This document shows, piece by piece, positions 35,002-45,004 of a DNA stretch of 64,000 nucleotides. The stretch is taken from assembly GCA_024138025.1 (NCBI GenBank), contig JAMXBD010003383.1, positions 59,219 to 123,218 of the forward strand, given 5' to 3'. How positions within the stretch are numbered: position 1 is the first letter of the stretch; each line of letters opens with the position of its first letter. Origin of the DNA: Combretum micranthum. Lineage: Eukaryota; Streptophyta; Magnoliopsida; Myrtales; Combretaceae. Position numbers and translations under genes: made by a program. A model generated the notes under the pieces. It was not told the DNA's origin. It ran no database searches and worked only from the letters and a program-made list of their open reading frames with translations.

Positions 35002-36360
35002 ACGAGGTAGGAGAGGTAGGAGACGTGAATGTCATGCAACTAATAATGTCCCAGCTGAGCCAGAAAATCCATCAACAGGCCAACAAGCGGCACCACCAAA
35101 TCCCCTACAAAACCAACAAGGCAACGTTTGGGCTGCGATCAACTAACTAGTTGGTCTAGTCAATAACTTTATGCATCATGCACAGAACATGCCACCACCA
35201 GCTGCCAATGCACCAGAAGCAACATTTGAGGCACCAACACCACCAGAAGCTAAATCTCAGAGTGTTCCTTTACCATCACCACCACCACCTTGACCTTACC
35301 GAAGTTCCTTGCCTGACTTGATCAAAAGTAATCGATACTTTGATGGGAGTTTCGGAAAGCTAGATGAAGCGGAGGACTGGCTAGCACAGATAGAAAGATC
35401 GTTTGTTGCATATGAAGTGCTCCATCACCTTCGTTTAGATTATGGCACTTATATGTTAAGATTCAACGCCAGAGTCTGGTGGGAATCTAAAAGTAGAGAA
35501 TTGCTACCATCGGTGACTTGGGCAACCTTCAGAAGGGAGTTTTTGGAGAATTATTTTCCTGGAAGCTTGAGAGTACAATATAGTGGAGATTCCTTCACAT
35601 ATCTCAGAAAGGAAGGACAGTAGAACAATACAAGACTAAGTTTAGTTGTCTACTCTAGTATGCGCCGGAATCCTTTAGGCACAGTGAAGAGCTAAGAGGC
35701 AAGTCTTCTTAAGTGGCCTGGACGAGGACTTGAGGATGCGTCTGGAGGAGTTGGATCTAAGGACCCTCCGTGAATTGGTTGAAAGGGCCCGCATTATAGA
35801 AGGAGCCAAGAAGAGGAAAAGTAAAGCACCTGAGAAGAGAACCTTTGTTCGAAAAAAGGACTCAAGATAGTTACAGTCCCAGTTTTCAGAACAAGAAGTT
35901 TAAACCCTTCAACAATTATAGAGGAAGTGCTAGTGATAACAAGGAGGAATCAAAGGTCAAAGTGACATGCTGGAAATGTAAAGAGGAACATTATCCGAAG
36001 AGATGCCCTTTGCTTCAATACAAATGCTATTTTTGTGGAGACCCTAGCCACAAGATCAGTGACTGCCCAAAGAAGGCTTCTACCGTTTGTTTTGTATGCA
36101 AGCGAACTAGGCATTTCACCAATGAATGCCCACAAAGAAAGAATGCCCCAGCTAGACCGTTTGGTTCAATGGGAGGAGCTACATCGATGAAGAATGGAAG
36201 TGGAGGGAGCAACTCGAGCCGTTCTGGAGCAGCTGTGCATGGGATGAGAATTTACAACTTGGAAGGGCAGTGGGTATGTGAAGAGTCGGACTATGAAGGA
36301 GCTGAGTTAGCAGCCGTGGATGGAAATTGTGGCCCAGATTTTGTACTGGTGACAAGTTAG
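35002..36360 (+). pseudogene. E gag: capsid and three zinc knuckles
   Basis: Structural protein that packages the element RNA into cytoplasmic particles. It begins with an arginine/glycine-rich stretch in a frame lacking its own ATG, then a proline-rich region, the capsid (DEAEDWLAQIERSF, VTWATFRREFLENYF), and from about 35969 three CCHC knuckles: CWKCKEEHYPKRC (C-x2-C-x3-H-x4-C, one residue short), CYFCGDPSHKISDC and CFVCKRTRHFTNEC. Stops at 35144-35146 (CAA to TAA) and before 35309, and frameshifts at 35590-35845, make it non-functional. Three knuckles are more than the one usual for this clade. Confidence 0.88.
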
Positions 36361-36480
36361 AATCAGAAACTCCTTTACCTTTGATGCAAGTTATCAAGTA
36401 CCTGTATTAAATTCTTAATCTAGAAGTCGAAAGTTTTGTACCAGCAAATAGCTTAAGTATACCAATTTCAAGATTAGTAT

Positions 36481-36965
36481 AAAATTCGAGTGCAGGTAAC
36501 ATACGCATAGCTAGTCAAACCGCTTATGCTTTGTTTGATACCAGAGCTACACATTCCTTTATCATCGTTAGTCTGGCTAAACAAACTGGTTTACCCATAG
36601 ATACTATCGCTACAGGTTTTCGAGTTAAGACCCCCATCGGAAGCATAGTAACGACTAAGGAAATACTCAAAGATTGTCCCATGGAAATTCAAGGATGTTA
36701 CACTAAGTGTGACCTGACAATCTTGGAAATGAGCAAGTATAAAGTAATCTTAGGAATAAGTTGGTTAACATCTGTTAAGGCTCTAGTGGATTGTAGACAC
36801 AAAGAGGTGAAATTTAAGGATCAAGATGGGTGTGACATAGTATTCAAGGGAGAATCCACGGTGAAGTTGAACTCGTTTGAGTTAATGGATGATGAAGAGA
36901 TCAACTTAAGTAACATGGATGAAGAAAGGAAGAAGAGAAACCTAAGTTGGAATCCATACCTGTAG
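36481..36965 (+). pseudogene. E aspartic protease, active-site mutant
   Basis: Retroviral-type protease that would cut the polyprotein. The active-site motif, expected as D-(S/T)-G-A, reads DTRA at 36537-36548 followed by THSFI, so the conserved glycine is arginine. ILGISWL and the VDCRHKEVKF region match the family downstream. The frame ends at about 36965 and overlaps the start of the RT reading in another frame, indicating a small indel in what was one polyprotein. Confidence 0.85.
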
Positions 36966-37689
36966 TGAAGGAATTTCCAGATGTACTTCCTGACGGATTA
37001 CCTAGATTACCACCCAAGAGGGAAATCGATTTCGAAATCGACCTATTAGTAAACACGGAGCCAATATCAAAGGCACCCTACCGGATGGCACTAGTAGAGT
37101 TGAAAGAGCTGAAGACTCAGTTGAAAGACTTGTTAGACCAAGGTTTCATTCGACCAAGTATATCACCCTGGGGAGCACCAGTGCTGTTTGTGAAAAAGAA
37201 GGATGGTTCTATGCGTTTGTGCATCGATTATCGGGAGCTCAATAAAGTCACCATCAAGAATAAGTATCCCTTCCCAAGGATAGATGATCTTTTTGATCAG
37301 CTTCAAGGAGCTAGTATCTTTTCAAGAATCGATCTACGATCAGGATATCACCAGTTGCGGATTAAACCTGAGGATGTACCCAAGACGGCTTTCAGAACTC
37401 GCTACAAACATTACGAGTTTCTAATAATGCCTTTCAATTTAACCAACACACCAACAGCTTTCATGGATCTTATGAATCGAGTATACAAACTTTTGCTAGA
37501 TAATGTGTGATAGTCTTTATAGATGATATTTTGATCTACTCCAACACAAAGCAACATGAGGAACACTTAAGAATGGCATTACAAACCTTGCGAAAGCATA
37601 AGTTGTACGCCAAGCTGTCTAAGTGTGATTTCTGGTTGGATAGGATATCTTTCCTAAGACATGTCATATCTAAGGAGGGAATATCGTGA
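36947..37689 (+). pseudogene. E reverse transcriptase
   Basis: RNA-dependent DNA polymerase, in two frames split near 37500. Motifs in order: [84 protein letters not shown] and [12 protein letters not shown], then after the frameshift FIDDILIYS (the Y-x-D-D box with F-I-D-D) and [20 protein letters not shown]. The catalytic aspartates are present, but the break and a TGA at about 37687 inactivate it. The strongest family match in element E. Confidence 0.92.
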
Positions 37690-38299
37690 CCCTGAGAAGA
37701 TCAAGGTATGATGGATTGGAAACAACCTAAGACTGTTACTGAAGTGAGAAGTTTTCTCGGATTGGCTAGATATTATAGGAAATTTGTGAAGAATTTTTCT
37801 ACCATAGCCAAACCCCTAACGCAGTTGACTCAAAAGGATGAGAAGTCATCTAGACGGATAAAGAGAACAAGGTTCCAGGATTAAAGAAAAGGCTTGTTTT
37901 CGCCCAATTTTGGTTCTACCAGACCTCGAGAAACCTTATACGGTGCACAATGATGCCTCTAGAAATGGCCTTGGATGTGTGTTGATGCAAGATGAAAAGG
38001 TGATTGGTTATGCATCACGACAACTTAGGCCTCATGAATAGAATTACCCCACCCATGATCTGGAGTTAGCCGCCGTTGTGTTTGCATTTATGTTATGTAG
38101 ACATTACCTGTATGGGCAAAGGTGTGAAATCTACACCGACCATAAGAGTCTCAAGTATCTATTGACGCAAAAAGAGCTGAATATGCAGCAACGGAGATGG
38201 TTGGAGCTCATCAAAGATTATTATCTTGGAATAAACTACTGCTCTAGACGAGTAAACACAGTCGCAGATGCCCTGAGTAGGAAGAATTATGAGAAGTAG
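37690..38299 (+). pseudogene. E RNase H
   Basis: Several frames: [20 protein letters not shown] and the connection region near 37740-37800, then a disturbed stretch, and from 38078 the frame with [19 protein letters not shown] and ADALSRK. The order is the same as in the P1 copy. TAG near 38040 and other indels break it. Confidence 0.85.
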
Positions 38300-39869
38300 T
38301 TGCTTACTCACAGATAAGAAGGAGCTAATCAAGGAATTTGAAAAGATGAGTATAGAATTCATAAGGGCAAAATGTAGAAGCAGAAATCGCCAGCCTAGTC
38401 ATGGAACCCACCTTAGTGGAAAAATCAAAGAAGCCCAACAATATGACGAGGCAATTTAGAAGATTAAGGGAGAGGTACAAGAAGGAAAATACACCGATTT
38501 TATGATAGATGAAGATGAAGTGGTGAGAAAAACGAAGACTATGCTCCAGATGATGAGGATATGAGGAAAAATCATGAATGAATCAGATGATGAGGATATG
38601 AGGAAGGAAATCATGAATGAAGCACACCATTCAGGATATACCATGCATCCAGGAGGAACTAAAATGTACTAGGACCTGAAGAGCCACTATTGGTGGAACA
38701 GTATGAAGAGAGACGTGGCCGATTTTGTGATGAAATGTCCCACATGCCAACAAGTGAAGTAACACCAAAGACCTGGAGGACTTTTGAAACTGCTGCCGAT
38801 ACCTAAATGGAAATGGATCAAATCACAATGGATTTTGTGTTTGGATTACCAAAACACTACAAGATATGATGCTATTTGGGTCATAATGGACCAATTGACA
38901 AAGATAGCACATTTCCTTCCAATCAACACGACATACTCCATGGATAAGTTGGCAAGAATATACATAAGGGAAATAGTATGCTTGCATGGAGTGCCAGCTG
39001 GAATAGTCTCTAACCGAGATCCAAGGTTTGTGTCTAAATTTTGGACAGCTTACAAAGATGTATGGGAAACAAAGTACACTTCAGTACCGCATATCACCCC
39101 CAAACAGATGATCAGTCGGAGAGACGATACAAACTTTGGAAGATAGTTGTAAGCTTGTGTGATAGAGTTAAAGGGTAGTTGGGACGCACACCTACCTTTG
39201 GTAGAGTTTTCCTACAACAACAGCTACCACTCACAACCCAGATGCCACTTATTAAGCGTTGTATGGAAGACAATGTCAATCACCTTTATTTTGGGACGAT
39301 GTAGCGAAGTTGAGTATTGGACCCGACTGTACAAATGCGGCTGATAAGGTACAGGTCATTCAACACAAGATGAAAAAAGCACAGGATCTATGAAAAGTTG
39401 GGCAGATACGAAAAGGCGAATACTCGAATTTGAGGTTGGAGACCATGTGTATTTGAAGATAAACCCCAACAAAGTATTCACATGTTCGAACACAAGGAAA
39501 GTTGAGCCCACGATATATTGGACCTTTTGAGTACTTGAAAGAGTAGGAGAACTTGCCTATCGATGGCCCTATCTTCTAACCTATCAGGAATTCATAATGT
39601 ATTTCACGTATCGGTTTTATGGAAGCATGTTGCCATATCCTAAAGACTCACAGAGCTAAACCAGTCTAGTTAAAAGAAATCTCACATACAAGGAGCACCC
39701 GATTCAATCCTAGGTCATAAGGTGCAAAAGCTTCGGAACAAGGAGATCAAGTATGTAAAGGTTTTATGGAGAAATCACTCACATGGAGAAGCAACCTGGG
39801 AGGCCAAAGTGACATACGCCAGAAGTACCCAAAGTTGTTTGAGGAATCAGGTATGAACTTCAAGTTTTA
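38300..39869 (+). pseudogene. E integrase with chromodomain
   Basis: The N-terminal zinc domain is visible around 38620-38760 (CPTCQQVK), with a duplicated short piece near 38545-38610 containing ATGATGAGGATATGAGGAA twice. Core: [15 protein letters not shown], where the second catalytic aspartate of S-D-R-D is asparagine; a frameshift just upstream removes the normal reading of the first. The C-terminal part and the chromodomain (KVLWRNHSHGEATWEAK) run to FKF and TAA at about 39869. Clearly inactive. Confidence 0.88.
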
Positions 39870-39875
39870 AGGAAA

Positions 39876-39898
39876 AAACTTTCTTTAAAGGATAGGTT
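39876..39898 (+). other. E polypurine tract
   Basis: AACTTTCTTTAAAGGATAGG immediately before the 3' LTR, the counterpart of the P1 and H/L tracts. Confidence 0.7.
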
Positions 39899-42800
39899 TA
39901 TAAACTCCTAAGTTTTGAGATTAATTTAAGCTTAAAACCTAATTAGAAAGTCAACCGGAATCCTTAAGTCAACAAAACCCTAGTCCTTTGCAACCGTTCA
40001 AGTCTGGCATTCCCGTTTAAGCAACCCTAGGAAAGTTAGTAAGAGTTTAGTATGTAGAATAGTTCGTAATAACCTGAGAAAGCTTAAAAATATCAGATTA
40101 GTCAAACCGCGATTCGTTTTGAGCACAACTGGACACATTCTCAAAAAGCGTGTTCCGAGGCTCGGTTAGTTAAAAATATTCCGAATATACCATTAGACTC
40201 GTAAAAAATAATTTTTCAAAAATATCAATTTCATAATTTTTCGGTAACTAAAAAAATCATATATCATAATTATACGCGTATTTCTTACTACCGGTACTTA
40301 AATTGTCATGTCTACTTTATATACACTATTTTCTACTATTCTACACTATTCATCTATCTCTATTTTTTCTTACTCTTACAAACCATACCTCTATTTCTTA
40401 CAAATTTCATTTCCAATAAAACATCACATCTTTCATATCTTACTTTCATTAACAAAATACAAAAAAATAAATTTTTCTTCCCCTTTACCCCAAAATTGCA
40501 CCACCCCCCCCCCCCCCCCCCCCCCCCCCTCCCCTCTTCTTTTTCCTCTAAATTTTTTATTTTTCATGTATTTAATTAACACAAAATTTCTCCCACATTT
40601 TCCTATCAATACCTCATTTTCTTCCACTTCTTTCACAACTTCCATAAGCTAAAATTACTCTCCAAAATCTCTCCACAAACCTCTCAAGTTTCTCTAGTTT
40701 CTACTTCTTCTCTAGTAATAGTTTTAGCTTTCTGAAGTGTTCATTTACTTAGTATGAGCTTAGTGGTGTTTTCTAAACCATGAAGGTTAAAGAAAGCAAC
40801 AATAAATTTATACTTTGTTTTTGTTCATGGATCTGATTTCTTTATGTTGCTTTTATATATATGTTACTAAATATATAATGTAAGCTATATATAATATATA
40901 TATCTTTTAGAGCATATAAGCTCATTTGTTTTGCAATTTAATTTACTTTCCTTGCAATTTATTTATTCATGTTATCTTTAAGACTAGTCTTCTAGTCTTA
41001 GACTTATTCTCATCAAGTCAAAACATTTTCTTTTTCTTATGGGACTAGTCTATTCTTAGTCCCGAGATATCTTAATGAAGCTAAGGTTCCAATACTTGAT
41101 TTATTCTTTACTAGCTTATTCTTTTAAGTTATTATGTTTCCTTATGTTTTCATAACTTTATGATTCATATTTATGCATAACATAATGATTTTGTCTCAAC
41201 AAATAAATGAGGAAAGGTTTTCTTAAAATAAAGATTCTTTTCTAGAAATAAAAGTAGGAAGTAATTTTCTAAACAAACTTTCTAAGAAATCAGAGGAGTT
41301 CTTAAACATATATAGAAAGGAACTTTTTGAGTAAATAAAAGTTTTGCTAAAACTTCACTTTTTCATCAATACTAGAAATTCTTTTCATGAAAATGGAATG
41401 ATCTCAAGAAAAAGGAAATTATTTCTATAAATATAGAATTGTTATTACTTTAAAAAAGTGTTAGAAACTAAGCTTAGAAAATAAAAACATTCCTTAGAAA
41501 CTTAAAAAGACTACGGAAATTAAATTTAGGAAAATAAAATACTTATTTGAAATAACTTAAGATATTTTCAAAACAAAATAAAAAGGAATTTTCTCAAAAG
41601 TTCTCATTTCCAAAATCTTTAATAGACTTTACTTTTTTATGGTTTGAGACAACTTCATTAAATTCATACATTTGATATGAGTTAATAAATATATGTATAT
41701 ACATTTTAAAGGTTTTACAAACTATTATAATATCTATCTCTTCAAAATGAGCTTTTGTTAAAAGTAAGAATTCAAGTTTGCGACAATTCGTAGTGAAGAT
41801 GCCCACCACTTTTTTAGAACCCAAACAACTTACTTTGATGAAAATAGTTTTAAAAATAGATAGATCTTTTCGAATAGGTAGAAAAGGTATATAATATGCG
41901 AATTCCGAGTTAAAATGAGCAAGTTATGGCCATTTTAAATTGAATTTCTTTCAATCCGATTTTATTGCGATTTTAAGATAGATTTAGAGTTTTTCAAGAA
42001 TAGAAATTCTATGAAACTCATTGTGGGTATTTCATCTTGTTTAGTGAAGGAGGAACCGAGATCACATTCTCGAAAGACTACTTCAATTAGGAGCTACCGA
42101 CATGGAATGAGTTAAACCTTTACTAAGTCATTTCCTTGTGTGTGCTTGTAGATTGTAGCACTAGAAGATAAGGAAAAATAAAATTATTGTGTGGTTTGAA
42201 TTTATATTGGTTGAATATATTTAAGAATAACAAAAGAGGAATTGATAATAAATTGTGATTCTTGCATTGATATGATAATATTGTTTTTTGCTCACCTTTA
42301 ATTTGAACTCAACATTAACTGGTTAAATTATATCGAAAATAATTCATCCATATCATATTTATAAGTCGCATTTATTTCACTACATTCTTCATGTAGGGAA
42401 AAAGGAAGTAGTAGTGGCGGCTAGTAGGAGGCAGAAAGTCTACATGGGCCAGTAGGACCAAATCTACAGGGCGAGCAAAGCCAGTAAATCTGCAAGTATT
42501 AATGGTCGTATGGCCTGTAGCCTCCAACCCTCGACATAGAGGGCAAAAATCCATGCTACACATGATTTTCGATTAACTTGTGTATTTGTTTGCTCATGTG
42601 TTTGGTGCATTTTCATATGATTGTTTAAATACTTGTTTGATTTATGGAAATCTTGTAGATGGGAATTATCTCACTAAGCTAGATTTGCTTATACCCTTAT
42701 AGCTTTTTGTTACAGTATGATTATCTTTGGTTGGCACCGAGGAGCCCCATATGCCAGGTATGAGCCAAAGCCACTAGGAGTTTTTGGGAGAAGTTATATG

Positions 42801-43143
42801 TATTTAGTTTTGAGCATAGACTTCTAAGAAAAATCTCTATAGTAGGCTTATGTTATAGTTATGTTTACTTTGTTAATGGTTTAGTTGAATCAAGACCATT
42901 TAAGACGGGGAATGCCTTAAGATGATGTAAGAGTTTGTTATTTAAATGAATTTCATATTTATTTATATAAGTTCTTGCTTGCTTTTATTATCTACTTAAA
43001 TGTAATACTCCTGTGAGTCTCTTACTGTCTTGGAAGCACGCCTTGCATGTGATATCGAAGCTCCGGCGTGACTAAAGTTGTCATTCATTAACTTTAATAT
43101 TATATGCGGATTGCCACGTTTAGGGTACCTTCGGGGCGTGACG
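39899..43143 (+). mobile_element. E 3' LTR, 3245 bp
   Basis: Starts TATAAACTCC and ends GTGACG (A to G at the last base). It lacks F and so shows the uninterrupted LTR. Stem-loops lie at 40979-41060. The leader donor has lost one base (CTCTAGTAAT), and the mini-exon acceptor and donor are mutated. The 42-nt block at 42716-42757 is intact. A C homopolymer lies in its promoter-side part. Confidence 0.92.
40504..40529 (+). repeat. C26 homopolymer
   Basis: Uninterrupted C run (G on the minus strand) where the 5' LTR of the same element has GCCGGCCCC. It expanded after insertion, or is an assembly artefact. The frames across it are meaningless. Confidence 0.8.
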
Positions 43144-43950
43144 CCCTTTGTGGGACAAGGGCATAGTAAGGAGTTCGAGGACCCGAAATCATAATCTATG
43201 ACTTTGATTGTCTAAAATCAAATGGTAAGTGGGTACCTGAATCAACTACATTTTAGCGATTTGTAGGAATTTGTACAAAACAACAAAATATATTAGCTAC
43301 AAATATGGCTTCGTTGCTCGTAACACCTAAGCATCGAATGGAGGGGTAAATCCATTCAAACATTTGATTCTCGAAAAATCTTATGTGTTGTTTACTCACG
43401 TGATTGCTTGCATCTCATATGATTGATTAAATAACTTAAGTGATGATTGATTGATTGAGTACTTTGCTTGTGGATTTAATTCTCACTAAGCGAAGAATTT
43501 ACCTCCTTATAGATATCTCTTACAGTTTTCTCATTTATGGTTGAAGCCCTGGGGGTATTTCTCTTAGGTATTACCTTTTGGCTTAATGAGTGTTTAGAAG
43601 AAATTAAAGACTAGATGTAGAGTTAGACTTCTAAGTAAATCTCTTTGCAATTATTTTGATTAGGCTTCTCCAGACTATGATGAACTATATCTTTTTGCAG
43701 GAGAATGCCCCTTTGATGTTTGTAAGACCCTTATATGTTTCCTTATTTAAGATATTAAGTTATGATTTCCACCTTAAATTGCTATATGAATGTCTTCTTA
43801 AACACTTGTTACAAGGTTGGTCCTCTATGATTGTGAATGTATGCTTTACACCCGGTATCGAAGCTTATGGGATGACTGAGGTAGTCATACTTAAGCTTTA
43901 ATATTGAGTGTGGCGGACTGTCACGTTTTGGTACCTTTTGGGGCGTGACA
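43144..43950 (+). mobile_element. LTR G, third fragment (3' end)
   Basis: Resumes G after E's target duplicate and ends GGGGCGTGACA. It has the conserved TAAATCCATTCAA block, a CACGTGA box near 43397, CTCACTAAGC, and a 42-nt block 43526-43567 between CTCTTACAG and GTATTA. The frame at 43656-43901 is not a gene. The following GTACT is G's predicted target duplication inside element M. Confidence 0.82.
43526..43567 (+). other. predicted 42-nt LTR exon 2 (G)
   Basis: Bounded by TATCTCTTACAG and GTATTACC. Same length as in C, D, F, E and K although the sequence differs. Confidence 0.4.
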
Positions 43951-44482
43951 GTACTGATCTAGTTATTCTGTTCAAGATATTGAACATACTGCAAGGCTTC
44001 CCCTTCCATGGCAAATGTAGTAATTTGTAACCTTTGTTCTTCTAGTACTTTATGGAAATTGAAAATTTTTTGCGTTTGATATATCCATCCTAATGGATCT
44101 TGACCAGAAAATTTTGGAATTTCTAACTTAATTCCTTTCATCAAAGATTCTGCTATGGAAGATGATGAATGAGATACATATGAATTTTCTTGTTGAAACT
44201 CAATATTACGATCAGTCCGATTCCTCATAGTATCAGTTTTCTCCCCAAACTGTTGGATAGAAAATTGATAGTAACATTCAATTCTAGCAAATTTTGATGC
44301 ATCATTGAAGTAGATTCCATAGGTTCTTACATCTGTACTTGCATGGCTTTCATGGTATCTGCTAAAGAATACACTAAATTTTGCAATTTTGCAAATTCCT
44401 CTTGTAGAACATTTCTAATGATGCAATTGAATATTCGTAATATGCCAAATTCTTGATTTTGCAGGATGAACGGGAGCACCAA
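43951..44482 (-). pseudogene. M gag, N-terminal part
   Basis: Reads leftward from the M LTR. Two frames joined by a frameshift: an N-terminal helix-rich part (about 44327-44430) and the recognisable gag core KLEIPKFSGQDPLGWIYQ followed by MEGEALQYVQYLEQNN. A TAG directly after NN replaces the expected glutamine. The protein is cut at 43951, where LTR G inserted, so the rest of M should lie beyond everything nested to the left. The zinc-knuckle region is not in the window. Confidence 0.75.
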
Positions 44483-45004
44483 TGTTAGGCTTAGCCCACT
44501 TAATTTCCTAAAGCCCAACTCACTTATTCAGAACAATACCCAAACCCTTATATCTCTTTGTTACTTCGGCCTTTCAACTCTCAGGGAGAAGCCCTAATTC
44601 CCTCTTGTCTATTCTCTATTGCTATTTCACTCTCTCTCGGTGCAGCTATGCTTTCTAATGTTTGTTTACTTTGCAGGATCTATTTGCTTGAGAGACCTCT
44701 CTCGCTAGATCTAAGACTCTATGGATATTTGGATAGATTGACTACTGTGTTCGAGCCATAGTAAAGCTCAGTACAAACAATGTTTCACAAAAGGAAGGAA
44801 TAAGTTTCGCTTTTCCCTTACTTCTGTATTTATATTCAATTTTGTTTACAATCGCTTATCTATTATAACAGATCTTGTTTATTACAAGCACTAACTACTT
44901 ACATTTGTTTCACTAACTACCTGTATTACATCTTTGATTTAGTTACAACTATAGTCTATAAAAATCTGAGGACAACTTTTCATCCTCGTATTATGTGTTG
45001 TAAC
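44483..45004 (-). mobile_element. M 5' LTR, 522 bp (unrelated gypsy family)
   Basis: Ends TGTTA...TAACA, a 5-bp inverted terminal repeat. On the minus strand its 3' edge is followed by TTGGTGCTCCCGTTCATC, in the position of a primer site and unlike the initiator-Met site of the other elements. Gag follows, so this is the 5' LTR. It is about seven times shorter than the other LTRs and shares no sequence with them. The frame at 44558-44761 is incidental. Confidence 0.7.

Larger units (their letters stand above)
27001..43143 (+). mobile_element. element E: complete but decayed chromovirus
   Basis: Full-length Ty3/gypsy element inserted in LTR G with target duplication CCCTT at 26996-27000 and 43144-43148. 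Order: 5' LTR (with nested F), primer site, extra ORF, gag, protease, RT, RNase H, integrase with chromodomain, polypurine tract, 3' LTR. The LTR starts (27001 and 39899) agree at roughly nine bases in ten by eye, so the insertion is not recent. Every coding domain has stops or frameshifts. Confidence 0.95.

Noticed and set aside
42372..42563. 63-codon minus-strand frame in E 3' LTR
   Set aside because: Spans the AGGAGCC-type repeat; stops interrupt the matching place in the 5' LTR.
43656..43901. 81-codon frame near the end of LTR G
   Set aside because: No counterpart frame in other LTRs and the sequence is ordinary LTR 3' part.
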